Origin: Exiguobacterium algae
GTDB taxonomy: Bacteria; Bacillota; Bacilli; Exiguobacteriales; Exiguobacteriaceae
Direction of reading: 5' to 3'
Assembly: GCF_018617875.1 (NCBI RefSeq)
Contig: NZ_JACSKZ010000008.1
Location: forward strand, 1-43,630
Length of the DNA: 43,630 nt
Position numbers and translations under genes: made by a program
The notes under the pieces: model-generated
Databases searched by the model: none
Told to the model about the DNA's origin: nothing
What the model saw: the letters and a program-made list of their open reading frames with translations, nothing else
In this document: in pieces, positions 1 to 13,106 of the stretch
Numbering within the stretch: the stretch's first letter is position 1
Layout of the letters: the number at the start of each line of letters is the position of its first letter

Positions 1-78
1 AACACGGAAGTTAAGCGTCTCAGCGCCGAAAGTAGTTGGGGGTTCTCCCCCTGTGAGGATAGGACGTTGCCAGGCAAC
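1..78 (+). rRNA. rrf: 5S ribosomal RNA, 3' part
   Basis: The window begins inside a 5S rRNA gene. The conserved core around AACACGGAAGTTAAG at the very start, the GGGGGTTCTCCCCC hairpin and the closing helix strand GTTGCCAGGCAA match Bacillales 5S rRNA. About the last two thirds are present; the 5' end lies outside. The exact 3' end is uncertain by a few bases. A terminator follows at once, so this is the end of an rrn operon with no trailing tRNA cluster. Confidence 0.95.
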
Positions 79-84
79 AGCGAA

Positions 85-117
85 GACGATCAAGCATAGC
101 GCTTGGTCGTCTTTTTT
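85..117 (+). terminator. rrn operon intrinsic terminator
   Basis: An 11-bp stem (GACGATCAAGC with GCTTGGTCGTC, one G-U pair) and a 5-base loop are followed by six T's. It sits 6 bases after the 5S end and ends 21 bases before the next start codon. Confidence 0.93.
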
Positions 118-138
118 AATAGTTTAGGAGGGAATACC

Positions 139-1557
139 ATGGCTCGTTCACCAAAAAATCCATTTACGTTTATTGAAGTGCTTGAACAACATGTTAGAGA
201 AAAAAGAGTATCTTTCCATGTTCCTGGTCATCACAATGGGACGGTGAAAAACGGTGATTTGCCTCTACCTTTTTCTAAAATCATGCCATATGATTTGACG
301 GAGCTTGCTCATTTGGATGATCTTCATGATGCCGATGGGATTATCCAGCAAGCTCAAGATGCTTTAGGTAATTTGTATAAAAGTAAGAGCAGATGGTTGG
401 TGAACGGTTCAACAGTCGGAAATTGGAGTATGTTGGCAGCTACCGTAAAACGAGGTGAACAGGTATATGTACAACGTAATTCTCATAAATCAGTCTGGAA
501 TGCGATTGAGTGGCTGGGGCTGAAACCGATTTTACTGACTCCGGAAATTGAACGAGGCACAGGTATCCCTACTGTTGTACAATTAGAAACAATTCAAGAA
601 GCGATTGAACAGTACCCAAATGGAAAAGCTGTATTATTAACTTCTCCCACGTATTACGGGGATATGGCCGATATTAGAGCAATCTCTTCTTTTTTAAATT
701 CTGTTGACATTCCTTTACTTGTCGATGAAGCACATGGAGCGCATTTAATTCACCCCCATCTCCCAATGCGATCTGCGATTTTTGAAGGGGCTAGTGCAGT
801 TGTTCAGTCTGCTCATAAAACATTGCCCGCGTTAACTATGGGTGCATGGATTCATTATAAGGAAAATATAGATGAAGAACGGCTAAAGCATGCTTTAGCT
901 TCATTTCAAACATCTAGCCCTTCTTATTTAATTATGGCATCTCTGGACTATGCGAGATCTTATTTAGAAAATTTGAGCGATGATGATTGGTCATCAATCC
1001 AAATGAGTCATGCTAAATTTGTTTTAGAAATGAAACGAGCTGGTTTTATTGTCAAAGTAGGTGATGACTTTACAAAGGTAACAGTCTTAACCTATCCGAA
1101 GAATGGGCTTGTATTTAGTCAGCATTTAGCGTCGATTGGAATAGATGTTGAATTGGCTGCTGCAGATCATGTGTTATTTTGTCTCCCTTTGAGGGAACTT
1201 AAAGGACAGGAAATTAATCATTGGATCAAATTAATAAAGAATGCTGCGCGACATGTGCCGGTGATTGAAGAGGATGAAACGATTTTTCCTTTCCCCAAAA
1301 CCAATCGCGTATCTTCTTTATATACTTTTGATGATCATCCTGAAGTGAAACGCGTACCTTTTGAACAAGCGATCGGACATATTGCCGGGGAAACAGTTAT
1401 TCCATATCCGCCAGGAATTCCATGGATTTTAAAAGGGGAGCGAATTACAGCGGAAAAAATTAAAGTTCTGACTGATTGGATTTCTCTTAGAAGGAAGCTT
1501 CAAGCCAGTAGGCATGTTATGATAAAGCAAATTGATGTTATCGTAGAGGAGTTTTAA
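139..1557 (+). CDS. yaaO: Orn/Lys/Arg decarboxylase family protein (YaaO-like)
   Basis: A fold-type I PLP enzyme of 472 residues, in the family of lysine, ornithine and arginine decarboxylases, which produce polyamine precursors or consume acid. The PLP-binding lysine is Lys227 in SAHKTLPALTMGAW, and the cofactor-contacting aspartate is Asp196 in VDEAHGAH. The C-terminal small domain of the family is present. The size matches B. subtilis YaaO, which occupies the same place before tmk. The ATG at 139 has AGGAGG 8 bases upstream; an upstream in-frame start would lie inside the rrn terminator. The substrate cannot be told from sequence, so lysine versus arginine is open. The gene looks more AT-rich than the genes after position 4000. 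No promoter fits in the short gap behind the rrn terminator. Confidence 0.93.
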   Translation: MARSPKNPFTFIEVLEQHVREKRVSFHVPGHHNGTVKNGDLPLPFSKIMPYDLTELAHLDDLHDADGIIQQAQDALGNLYKSKSRWLVNGSTVGNWSMLAATVKRGEQVYVQRNSHKSVWNAIEWLGLKPILLTPEIERGTGIPTVVQLETIQEAIEQYPNGKAVLLTSPTYYGDMADIRAISSFLNSVDIPLLVDEAHGAHLIHPHLPMRSAIFEGASAVVQSAHKTLPALTMGAWIHYKENIDEERLKHALASFQTSSPSYLIMASLDYARSYLENLSDDDWSSIQMSHAKFVLEMKRAGFIVKVGDDFTKVTVLTYPKNGLVFSQHLASIGIDVELAAADHVLFCLPLRELKGQEINHWIKLIKNAARHVPVIEEDETIFPFPKTNRVSSLYTFDDHPEVKRVPFEQAIGHIAGETVIPYPPGIPWILKGERITAEKIKVLTDWISLRRKLQASRHVMIKQIDVIVEEF

Positions 1558-1558
1558 A

Positions 1559-2526
<968 letters not shown>

Positions 2527-2540
2527 TGGGAGTTGGACAT

Positions 2541-3533
2541 ATGCGTTTTCAGGATTTAGTGGAGTCGCAAACTGTAATATCTAAAGTGATTCAAAACTCA
2601 ATCGTCATGAATAAAGTTGGCCATGCTTATATCTTTTCGGGGGATTATGAACCGTTTTTAATTGAAACGGCGCAATTATTTGCCAAAGCATTATTTTGTG
2701 AATCCCCGGAAGGTGCTGAACCATGCGGAGTTTGTCGGAATTGTCGTCGAATGGATTCAAAAAACATTGTGGACTACATCGAAGTGGAGCCGGATGGTGC
2801 AAGTATTAAGAAAGAACAGATTCAACAATTATTGAGTGATTTGTCATTGCGCGGAGCTGAAGGGGATCGACAAGTATACGTCATTCACCAAGCGCATAAA
2901 ATGACTACGCAGGCTGCGAATAGTTTACTAAAATTCTTTGAAGAACCCGGTGTTGGAAAACTTGCGATATTGGTTACGACGCAACCTCAATTGCTCCTTC
3001 CGACCATTCGTTCTCGGGCACAGCAGTTGGCGTTTCGCCCAATCGATCGTACAAAATTAGCTGAAACAATGTCTGAAGAATTAGCTTGTACGTATGATAT
3101 GGCTTATCTTGCTTTGACTGTTTACCCAAAATGGGAAGAGGCAAAAGAGGCGCTTCATCAGGAGTGGTTTGTACAGGCATACGGGCTAGTGGTACAATTA
3201 ATTGAAGTATTGACGAAACGTCCACAAGAGTTGATTTTGTTCGCACAAGAAAAGTGGTTAGGACATTTTAAAGGTCGCAACGAAATGCGTGTTGGTTTAG
3301 AACTGTTTGAAATTTGGTTGGAAGAAGCGCTTAATATGAAAGTGCGTGATTCCTACACACCGAAGATTTTTACGAATGAGGCATCATTATATGGTGAATT
3401 TGTTCAAAATCGATCAGTTCAAAAAATCGCACGTGCGATTGAAAGTGTTCATGACGCGATTCGTAGACTCGAGGCAAACGTCAATCCTCAATTAACGTTC
3501 GAGCGATTATCGTTCGATTTGCAGAAAGGATAG
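2541..3533 (+). CDS. holB: DNA polymerase III subunit delta'
   Basis: Part of the clamp loader that places the sliding clamp on primed DNA. The 330-residue protein has an AAA+ fold with a four-cysteine zinc site (Cys53, Cys62, Cys65, Cys68; the last three in CGVCRNC) and the sensor region LLKFFEEPG. The P-loop is degenerate, with no Lys in FSGDYEPF, as expected for delta', which does not need ATP binding. The ATG at 2541 was chosen because GGGAG lies 8 bases upstream; the ATG at 2526 overlapping the darA stop has no good ribosome binding site. It lies in the same operon as tmk and darA. Confidence 0.95.
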   Translation: MRFQDLVESQTVISKVIQNSIVMNKVGHAYIFSGDYEPFLIETAQLFAKALFCESPEGAEPCGVCRNCRRMDSKNIVDYIEVEPDGASIKKEQIQQLLSDLSLRGAEGDRQVYVIHQAHKMTTQAANSLLKFFEEPGVGKLAILVTTQPQLLLPTIRSRAQQLAFRPIDRTKLAETMSEELACTYDMAYLALTVYPKWEEAKEALHQEWFVQAYGLVVQLIEVLTKRPQELILFAQEKWLGHFKGRNEMRVGLELFEIWLEEALNMKVRDSYTPKIFTNEASLYGEFVQNRSVQKIARAIESVHDAIRRLEANVNPQLTFERLSFDLQKG

Positions 3534-3539
3534 GAGAGC

Positions 3540-4370
3540 GTGCTTGAAGTAGTTGGAGTCCGTTTTAAAGAAGCGGGAAAAATCTATTACTTTTCACCAG
3601 GCGAAGCAACGCTTAAACGTGGGGATCACGTAATCGTTGAAACGGTTCGTGGAATCGAATACGGGGAAGTGGTCCAAGTCGACAAACAACTCGGTGAAGA
3701 CGAAGTTGTATTGCCGTTAAAGACGATTCTTCGTGTCGCGGATCAAAAAGATGCGGAAATCGTTCGAGATAACCGACTGGCAGCTGTCGATGCTCACGCC
3801 GTCTGTGAAGAAAAAATCCGAGAACATCAACTAGAGATGAAATTAGTAGATGTTGAGTATACATTTGATCGAAATAAAGTCATTTTCTACTTTACGGCTG
3901 AAGGTCGCGTCGACTTTCGTGAGCTCGTAAAAGATTTAGCGAGTGTGTTTCGAACTCGAATCGAACTCCGGCAAATTGGTGTGCGTGACGAAGCAAAACT
4001 ATTGAGCGGAATTGGTCCATGTGGGCGCGTTCTATGTTGTTCGTCCTTCCTAGGAGAATTTGAGCCGGTATCGATTAAGATGGCGAAAGACCAAAATCTT
4101 TCTTTAAATCCGAACAAGATTTCTGGAGTATGTGGTCGTCTCATGTGTTGCTTAAAGTATGAGAATGACACATATGAAGAGTTAAAACGAGATTTACCAG
4201 ATGTCGGCAAGCGAATCAAAATTCCAGAAGGTGACGGACGAGTGATCGGTCTGAATATTTTAGACCAACTCATTCAAGTGGAGTTGCACGATCGGACACG
4301 TATAGTCACATATACGATTGATGAACTCGTTGAAGTGGGTGCGATTAAACGGAAACCGTCAAAACAGTGA
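3540..4370 (+). CDS. ricT: RicT (YaaT), PSP1-domain iron-sulfur protein
   Basis: A 276-residue protein with the PSP1 C-terminal domain. In B. subtilis RicT works with RicA and RicF: the complex carries [4Fe-4S] clusters, helps RNase Y process mRNA and influences Spo0A phosphorylation, biofilm and competence. Candidate cluster ligands are visible as Cys161, Cys166 and Cys167 (CGRVLCC) and Cys198, Cys203 and Cys204 (CGRLMCC). The start is GTG at 3540; AAAGGA lies 9 bases upstream. It starts 6 bases after holB. RicA and RicF are not encoded in this window. Confidence 0.95.
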   Translation: MLEVVGVRFKEAGKIYYFSPGEATLKRGDHVIVETVRGIEYGEVVQVDKQLGEDEVVLPLKTILRVADQKDAEIVRDNRLAAVDAHAVCEEKIREHQLEMKLVDVEYTFDRNKVIFYFTAEGRVDFRELVKDLASVFRTRIELRQIGVRDEAKLLSGIGPCGRVLCCSSFLGEFEPVSIKMAKDQNLSLNPNKISGVCGRLMCCLKYENDTYEELKRDLPDVGKRIKIPEGDGRVIGLNILDQLIQVELHDRTRIVTYTIDELVEVGAIKRKPSKQ

Positions 4371-4384
4371 TGGGGTGCTGAGTA

Positions 4385-4729
4385 GTGGAAAGAATGGATA
4401 AGAAAGAAGTTATGATGCGCGTTGATGCAATCGAGCAACAGATGCAACTCTTGACGGAGCACTTAGGCGTATTAAAAGAACAACTCGCTTATTTGCTAGA
4501 AGAAAATCAGCATATGTATCTTGAAAACCATCATTTACGTGAAAAAGTCGAACAGTTGGCGGAAGTCGACACGACGAACGGTGACTCGCAAATTGCGTTG
4601 TCAGGGAAAGGGCAGAACAACTTAGCTGCTCTTTACCAAGAGGGATTTCATATTTGCAACTTGCATTACGGGCAAGTTCGAAAAGATGGAGATTGCCTCT
4701 TCTGTTTATCAATGCTTAATAAACATTAA
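4385..4729 (+). CDS. yabA: Replication initiation control protein YabA
   Basis: Binds DnaA and the sliding clamp to limit re-initiation at oriC in Firmicutes. The 114-residue protein has an N-terminal coiled coil (about residues 5-60) for oligomerisation, a polar linker, and a C-terminal zinc-binding DnaA-interacting domain with ligands Cys91, His94, Cys104 and Cys107 ([17 protein letters not shown]). Length and domain order match B. subtilis YabA. The GTG start at 4385 is the longest option; the ATG three codons later is possible. A terminator-like hairpin follows. Confidence 0.95.
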   Translation: MERMDKKEVMMRVDAIEQQMQLLTEHLGVLKEQLAYLLEENQHMYLENHHLREKVEQLAEVDTTNGDSQIALSGKGQNNLAALYQEGFHICNLHYGQVRKDGDCLFCLSMLNKH

Positions 4730-4733
4730 TAAA

Positions 4734-4779
4734 GGGGCGATAGATGGGGGAAAAGCCCTATCCATCGCCTTTATTTTAT
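4734..4779 (+). terminator. Terminator-like hairpin after yabA
   Basis: GGCGATAGATGGGG can pair with CCCTATCCATCGCC (one A-C mismatch, one wobble) across a short A-rich loop, followed by TTTATTTTAT. It probably ends or attenuates the tmk-yabA transcript before trmN6. Confidence 0.7.
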
Positions 4780-4797
4780 AGTAGGAGGGAAACGAGT

Positions 4798-5532
4798 TTG
4801 ACGGTTAAAAATGGTGAACGCCTTGACGATTTGCTCGGGCGTCCAGGTAAAATCATTCAAAGTGATGAGGTGTTCTCGTTTTCGTTAGATGCGGTCTTGT
4901 TAGCTGAATTTGTCTGGGTACCCATTCAAAAAGGGAACTTAGTCGATTTATGTGCAGGGACGGGCGCCATTCCACTTTTTTTATCCTATCGAACAAAAGG
5001 GAACATTACCGGGGTAGAAATTCAGCCCAAATTGGTGGATATGGCGAATCGAAGTATGGAAGTCAATCATCTCGAAGAAAGAATTCGCATCGTTGAAGGA
5101 GATGTCAAGACAGCGGCAGATGAGCTCGGACATGCTAAATACGATGTCGTGACGTGTAATCCGCCCTATTTTTTAGCGAACGAAACATCATTACGTAACA
5201 AAAAAGAGCATCATACGATTGCGCGGCACGAAGTGTTATGTACGTTAGAGGACTGTATCAAATCTGCCAGTCAATTAGTGAAACCTGGCGGAAAAGTCGC
5301 GTTCGTGCATCGGCCAGAACGTCTACTCGATATCCTGACCTTGATGCGTGCGTATCGAATCGAGCCGAAACGGATGCAACTCGTTTACCCAAAAGCCGGA
5401 CGGGAAGCAAACACATTGCTCATTGAGGGGTCGAAAGATGGAAAAGCCGGACTTAAAGTTTTACCACCGTTTGTTGTGTATGAAGAGGACGATACGTACA
5501 CGAAAGAGATGCGAGAAATTCTCGATGCTTAA
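4798..5532 (+). CDS. trmN6: tRNA1(Val) adenine-N6 methyltransferase (YabB/TrmN6)
   Basis: A SAM-dependent Rossmann-fold methyltransferase of 244 residues. It has the SAM motif [14 protein letters not shown] and the catalytic NPPY motif (VTCNPPYF), which marks N6-adenine methylases; family members modify A37 of tRNA1(Val). The start is TTG at 4798 with AGGAGG 9 bases upstream; a longer frame beginning at 4744 runs through the preceding hairpin and has no ribosome binding site. The gene overlaps the next by 8 bases. The substrate assignment rests on family membership only. Confidence 0.92.
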   Translation: MTVKNGERLDDLLGRPGKIIQSDEVFSFSLDAVLLAEFVWVPIQKGNLVDLCAGTGAIPLFLSYRTKGNITGVEIQPKLVDMANRSMEVNHLEERIRIVEGDVKTAADELGHAKYDVVTCNPPYFLANETSLRNKKEHHTIARHEVLCTLEDCIKSASQLVKPGGKVAFVHRPERLLDILTLMRAYRIEPKRMQLVYPKAGREANTLLIEGSKDGKAGLKVLPPFVVYEEDDTYTKEMREILDA

Positions 5533-5803
5533 ACACTATACGTACATTGTCGAATGCAGCGACGGCACATATTATACGGGATATACGACCGATATTGAAA
5601 AACGGCTCAGCGCCCATAATGCAGGAAAAGGCGCAAAATACACAAAACCTCGTTTGCCTGTTCGGTTGTGCTATGTTAAATCGTTTCCGACAAAACGAGA
5701 AGCGATGCAATATGAGTGGTCTGTCAAACAATTGACACGTGCTCAAAAAGAGCAGTTGATGGAGGGGACGACGAATGAATTCACAAAAAAGCTATCAAAC
5801 TGA
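5525..5803 (+). CDS. yazA: GIY-YIG nuclease superfamily protein (YazA)
   Basis: A stand-alone GIY-YIG domain of 92 residues in the UPF0213/YhbQ family. The paired motif YIV...YTG is seen in [18 protein letters not shown], with the conserved arginine in [12 protein letters not shown] and the glutamate in EAMQYEW. The biological role in Gram-positives is unknown; relatives have nuclease activity on DNA. The ATG at 5525 overlaps the trmN6 stop by 8 bases, and the 3' end overlaps rsmI by 29 bases, so the three genes form one tightly packed unit. A longer frame upstream of 5525 is only the shadow of trmN6. Confidence 0.93.
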   Translation: MLKHYTYIVECSDGTYYTGYTTDIEKRLSAHNAGKGAKYTKPRLPVRLCYVKSFPTKREAMQYEWSVKQLTRAQKEQLMEGTTNEFTKKLSN

Positions 5804-6644
5804 TCGGCCGACACTATACGTAGTTCCAACGCCAATTGGCAACTTGGAAGATATGACGTATCGGGCAGTTCGGACGTTACGTGAGGTCGATCTTATTGCG
5901 GCAGAAGATACACGACAAACGATGAAGCTGTGCCGTCACTTTGAAATCACGACGAAACTTGTTAGTTATCATGAGCATAATAAAGAGGCAAGCGGTCCTC
6001 GCTTAATTGAAGACATTCAAAACGGAAAATCCATCGCTGTCGTATCGGACGCGGGGATGCCCGGTATTTCGGACCCAGGGAGCGATTTGGTCAGGTTGGC
6101 GATTGAAGCAAACATACCTGTCGTCGTTTTACCAGGAGCTAACGCCGCGTTGACGGCTCTTGTAGCTTCGGGCCTTTCGACAGAGCGGTTCTTGTACTAT
6201 GGCTTTTTGCCGCGTAAAAAGAAAGAACGGGTTGATGTTCTGACTTCATTACGCTATGAACCGGGAACTGTTATCTTTTATGAGGCACCGCACCGTTTGA
6301 AAGAAATGTTGTCAGCGGTTCGACAAGTGTTAGGGAACAGACAGCTTGTGTTAGGTCGTGAAATCACGAAAACGTTCGAGGAATTTTTAAGAGGAAGTGT
6401 AGACGAGGCAATCGAATGGTGTGAAAGTGAAGTACGCGGCGAATTTGTCGTAATGGTGAGCGGGGCTACGGAAGAGGCTCCGACAAATGAGTGGTGGGAA
6501 AGTCTTACGCCGGTTGAACACGTTACGCATTACATCTCTGAGGGACTTAAACCGAATGCAGCGATTAAGCAAACTGCAAAAGATCGAGATGTATCGCGAA
6601 ATGACGTGTATGATTTGTATCATCAACTCGATAAAAAAGAGTAA
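5775..6644 (+). CDS. rsmI: 16S rRNA (cytidine1402-2'-O)-methyltransferase
   Basis: Methylates the 2'-O of C1402 in the decoding centre of 16S rRNA. The 289-residue tetrapyrrole-methylase-fold protein has the family signatures [15 protein letters not shown] near the N-terminus, [10 protein letters not shown] and [14 protein letters not shown], then [16 protein letters not shown]. The ATG at 5775 has GGAGGGG upstream and lies inside the end of yazA. Its stop codon sits inside the left arm of a hairpin shared with the convergent abrB gene. Confidence 0.96.
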   Translation: MNSQKSYQTDRPTLYVVPTPIGNLEDMTYRAVRTLREVDLIAAEDTRQTMKLCRHFEITTKLVSYHEHNKEASGPRLIEDIQNGKSIAVVSDAGMPGISDPGSDLVRLAIEANIPVVVLPGANAALTALVASGLSTERFLYYGFLPRKKKERVDVLTSLRYEPGTVIFYEAPHRLKEMLSAVRQVLGNRQLVLGREITKTFEEFLRGSVDEAIEWCESEVRGEFVVMVSGATEEAPTNEWWESLTPVEHVTHYISEGLKPNAAIKQTAKDRDVSRNDVYDLYHQLDKKE

Positions 6645-6668
6645 GCAAGGAATCCCTTGCTTACTCTT
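6637..6668 (-). terminator. Hairpin between convergent rsmI and abrB
   Basis: A perfect 14-bp stem (AAGAGTAAGCAAGG with CCTTGCTTACTCTT) and a 4-base loop. On the minus strand it is followed by six U's, so it is a strong terminator for abrB. On the plus strand the U-tract is poor, so it is weaker for rsmI. The stop codons of both genes lie inside the stem arms. Confidence 0.85.
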
Positions 6669-6954
6669 CGCTGTAGTAGTTTTCAAGCATGTTTTTCAAC
6701 TCAACGAGAACACGTTGTGCACCTTCTGGTGACAAGATGAGTTTACCGTCTGCCAATTTGAAGTTATCGTCTGATACTTCACCTGTAACTTGGCAAGTCA
6801 TGTTTGGTTTGTATTTTTTCAAAACGATTTGATCGTTGTCGACATAAATTTCAAGAGCGTCTTTCTCAGCAATCCCGAGTGTGCGACGTAATTCGATTGG
6901 AATAACGACGCGACCAAGTTCATCAACCTTACGTACAATACCTGTAGATTTCAT
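6661..6954 (-). CDS. abrB: Transition-state regulator AbrB
   Basis: A 97-residue SpoVT/AbrB-type DNA-binding protein that represses post-exponential genes in Bacillus. The N-terminal swapped-hairpin domain is nearly identical to B. subtilis AbrB (MKSTGIVRKVDELGRVVIPIELRR, then GIAEKDALEIY), and the conserved Cys is kept in NMTCQVTGEVSDDN. The ATG at 6954 has GGAGGAGG upstream on the minus strand. It is the only protein gene on the minus strand in this window and is transcribed divergently from metG. Two candidate promoters and several Spo0A-box matches lie upstream. Confidence 0.97.
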   Translation of the reverse strand: MKSTGIVRKVDELGRVVIPIELRRTLGIAEKDALEIYVDNDQIVLKKYKPNMTCQVTGEVSDDNFKLADGKLILSPEGAQRVLVELKNMLENYYSEE

Positions 6955-6976
6955 TTTGTATTTCCTCCTCCAATGG

Positions 6977-7017
6977 TGTCGAAATCTCATGGTGACAATA
7001 ATCGTCAAAATTCGACA
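6977..7017 (-). promoter_or_regulatory. Two Spo0A boxes downstream of the abrB promoter
   Basis: Exact matches to the 0A box TGTCGAA lie at 6977-6983 (plus strand) and 7011-7017 (minus strand). With the abrB promoter at 7035-7063 they fall at roughly +10 to +50 of the abrB transcript. Spo0A represses abrB from sites just downstream of its promoter in B. subtilis. Binding here is inferred. Confidence 0.6.
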
Positions 7018-7034
7018 AAGTGACTTCAGCAAAA

Positions 7035-7063
7035 AGCATACTAAACTTTCCAATTGCAGTCAA
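7035..7063 (-). promoter_or_regulatory. abrB promoter (proximal candidate)
   Basis: On the minus strand TTGACT and TATGCT are separated by exactly 17 bases. The predicted start is near 7028, giving a leader of about 70 bases. Confidence 0.65.
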
Positions 7064-7072
7064 CTGCTGACT

Positions 7073-7104
7073 ATTATAAATATCAAAAAACGAATTTTGT
7101 CGAA
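7073..7104 (-). promoter_or_regulatory. abrB promoter (distal candidate) with overlapping Spo0A box
   Basis: On the minus strand TCGACA and a perfect TATAAT are separated by 19 bases. The TTCGACA that contains the -35 is also an exact 0A box (TGTCGAA at 7098-7104 on the plus strand). B. subtilis abrB also has two promoters. The spacing is long, so this one is less certain. Confidence 0.45.
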
Positions 7105-7198
7105 TAAAAAACGATATATATCTAAAATTCCCCGAAAGTTTGAACTTGAAACAAAGAAAGGGTATTTTTGGAACATTTATGGCGGGCGCTTCGAATAG

Positions 7199-9247
<2,049 letters not shown>

Positions 9248-9254
9248 CGTATGG

Positions 9255-9280
9255 GGGAGACCGCGGTCTCCCTCTCTTTT
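9255..9280 (+). terminator. Palindromic terminator between metG and tatD
   Basis: GGGAGACCGCGGTCTCCC at 9255-9272 is a perfect 18-base palindrome followed by TCTCTTTT. It starts 8 bases after metG and may only partly stop transcription, because no promoter is visible before tatD. Confidence 0.65.
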
Positions 9281-9298
9281 TCTAAAGGAGGAATGGAT

Positions 9299-10066
9299 AT
9301 GTTGATTGATACGCATACTCATATCAATGCTGAACAGTTCAATGAAGATGTTGAAGCAACAATTGAACGCGCCCGGGAAGCTGGGGTTTCCCCGATGCTG
9401 GTCGTTGGGTTTGATACACCGACGATTGATCGCGCCATCGAATTGGCTGAAACATATGAGGACATTTACGCGATTGTCGGCTGGCATCCGGTCGATGCGA
9501 TTGATTGTACAGACTCTGATTTAGAGCGAATTGAAAAGTTGATGGAGCATCCAAAAGTGATGGCGCTCGGGGAAATCGGTCTGGACTATCATTGGGACAA
9601 GTCTCCGAAGGATGTGCAGCAACGTGTATTCCGTCAACAAATCGCAATCGCGAAACGGACGAACATGCCAATTGTGATTCACAACCGGGAAGCGACAGCG
9701 GACGTTCTCGATTTGTTAGAAGAAGAACATGCGGAAGAAGTGGGCGGTGTATTTCACAGTTACAGCATGTCGGTCGAGTTAATTGAACGGTGTCTGAACT
9801 TGAACTTTTATCTTTCTCTCGGGGGCCCGGTCACATTTAAAAACGCAAAAGTGCCAAAAGAAGTTGCGAAAGAGGTGCCGCTCGACCGTCTGCTTGTCGA
9901 AACGGACTGCCCGTATTTAACGCCAACCCCGTTCCGTGGAAAACGAAACGAACCGGCCTACGTGAAATATGTAGCTGAAGAGATTGCCAAGTTGCGTGGG
10001 ATTTCGTATGAGGAGCTCGCTGAAGCGACGACTGCGAATGCGAAGAAATTGTTCCGTCTCCCATGA
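9299..10066 (+). CDS. tatD: TatD family metal-dependent hydrolase (YabD)
   Basis: A 255-residue TIM-barrel metallohydrolase of the TatD DNase family, linked to 3'-5' exonuclease activity and repair in other bacteria. Metal-site motifs are visible in order: DTHTH near the start, GEIGLDYHWD, IVIHNREA, FHSYS and VETDCPYLTP. Length equals B. subtilis YabD. The ATG at 9299 has AAAGGAGG 7 bases upstream; the ATG at 9293 is too close to that site. It overlaps yabE by four bases. Confidence 0.94.
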   Translation: MLIDTHTHINAEQFNEDVEATIERAREAGVSPMLVVGFDTPTIDRAIELAETYEDIYAIVGWHPVDAIDCTDSDLERIEKLMEHPKVMALGEIGLDYHWDKSPKDVQQRVFRQQIAIAKRTNMPIVIHNREATADVLDLLEEEHAEEVGGVFHSYSMSVELIERCLNLNFYLSLGGPVTFKNAKVPKEVAKEVPLDRLLVETDCPYLTPTPFRGKRNEPAYVKYVAEEIAKLRGISYEELAEATTANAKKLFRLP

Positions 10067-11341
10067 TGAAGCGGTTAGTGATCAGTATTGCTGTTCTAGT
10101 GGCAGCTACAGCTGCGTACGTCTTGATGCAACCGGAGACCATCACGGTGATTGATGATGGAGTGGCGGTAGAATTCGAAACGCGTGCCGACTCGGTATTG
10201 CAAGTACTTGAAGAAATGGATATTTCTCTTGAGGAATCGGATTATGTGACGCCGGCATTAAGTGAAGATTTGCCGACGGATCGCATTATCCGAATTGAAC
10301 GGTCCCATCGCATTTCGCTTCAAATCGGATACGGTCAGACCGAGACGATTAAGACAAGAGAACGTACAGTCGAGGATGTATTGCTTCGTTACGGGGTGAC
10401 CGTGCGTGAGGGAGATGCGGTTTATCCTGCCGTTCGCACACCGATTTCAGACGGCATGACCATTCGCTACCAACCGGTCGTTTCGGTCAACTTGATCGTC
10501 GGTCAGGAGGCAAGAACGGTGTATACGATGGCGTCTGATGTGACGCAACTTCTGTTAGAAGAAGGCGTGAACATTACCGACCGGGATACGGTATTTCCTG
10601 ACCAGTCGACGTTGATTCGTGACGGATTGACGATTACAGTCAATACGAATCGTGATGTCGTGCAGTATGAAAGTCAGTTGATTCCATTTGAGGTGGTCGA
10701 AGAATCAGATGACACACTTGAAATCGGTACAAAGGAAGTCGCTCAAGTAGGGATTCCGGGCCTAGAGCGGACACGGTATGAACTTACTGTAGAAAATGGT
10801 ACAATTACAAATCGAGCGAAAACAAAAGTCGAAACGTTGCGTAAGACGCAGCCCCAAATTATCAAAGTAGGAACAAAAAAGGTTACTGAACCCGTAACAG
10901 AACCGACATCAGCGAGTACGACGAATCCGTTCGAGGCTGAAGCAGAAGTAGAAATGACAGAATCACCGAAGCCTGATGACGTATTAGACTTTACATCAGC
11001 CAAGCAGCTTCTTGTCGAGGCAACAGCCTACACGAATAATGCGGAAGATACCGTCACTTTTGACGGGCGTGTATTGACGCGTAGTGGCTATGATGTAACA
11101 GATACCATCTTGTTTGAAGGTATGCGTATTATTGCGGTGGATCCTGCCATTATCCCATTGGGTACACGCGTGTACATCGAAGGAATCGGTATGGCAATCG
11201 CTCTTGATACCGGAAGTGCCATCAAAGGTCATAAAATTGATCTGTTGATGGATACGAAAGAGGAAGCGGTGTCGTTTGGTCGGAAGCCGATGACAATTTG
11301 GGTGATTCCAAAGCAGGATGAAGAAAAGGAAGGAAATGGCC

Positions 11342-11349
<8 letters not shown>
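10063..11349 (+). CDS. yabE: YabE-like cell-wall protein (DUF348, G5, 3D domains)
   Basis: An exported, probably membrane-anchored wall-active protein of 428 residues. The order is an N-terminal hydrophobic signal or anchor (about residues 4-21), three DUF348 repeats (about 24-200), a G5 domain (about 200-280), an acidic Thr/Glu-rich linker, and a C-terminal 3D domain (VEATAYT..., AVDPAIIPLGTRVYIEG, ALDTGSAIKGHKIDL). The 3D fold is shared with lytic transglycosylases and resuscitation-promoting-type factors, with the conserved aspartates present. In B. subtilis, yabE is controlled by an antisense RNA; I saw no clear promoter for one here. The ATG at 10063 overlaps the tatD stop; a second ATG follows directly. 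There is no strong ribosome binding site, so coupling is likely. Confidence 0.93.
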
Positions 11350-12802
<1,453 letters not shown>

Positions 12803-12858
12803 ATTATCTTTATTTTCATATTCAATTGTGCTATACTTGTAACAGTGAGGTGAAGCGT

Positions 12859-13095
12859 ATGCCAAAGACGTTACAAGAAATCAGACAGAAACTCGAATCG
12901 CATGTTGGAGAACGATTGACGTTGAAAGCAAACGGCGGTCGTAAGAAAGTCGTTACACGGTTTGGAACGCTCGTTGAGACGTATCCCGCGGTGTTCGTTG
13001 TTAAATTGGATGAAGACCACCATAACGTGGAGCGTGTCTCGTATAGCTACGCTGATGTCCTAACGGATACAGTTAAAATTGAATTCGGCAATTGA
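12859..13095 (+). CDS. veg: Veg protein
   Basis: A small conserved Firmicutes protein of 78 residues. In B. subtilis it promotes biofilm formation, probably by opposing SinR, and is abundantly expressed. The family is recognised by SHVGERLTLKANGGRKKVVTRFGTL followed by YPAVFVVKLDE and VERVSYSYADVLTDTV. The ATG at 12859 has GAGGTG 6 bases upstream; the longer frame from 12826 runs into the leader. It is monocistronic, with a strong promoter before it and a terminator after. The small acid-soluble protein gene sspF, which follows veg in B. subtilis, is missing. Confidence 0.95.
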   Translation: MPKTLQEIRQKLESHVGERLTLKANGGRKKVVTRFGTLVETYPAVFVVKLDEDHHNVERVSYSYADVLTDTVKIEFGN

Positions 13096-13106
13096 TTCAT
13101 AAATGA

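Noticed and set aside
5348-5524. N-terminal extension of the GIY-YIG gene
   Set aside because: It lies entirely within trmN6 in another frame; the GIY-YIG domain is complete from the ATG at 5525.
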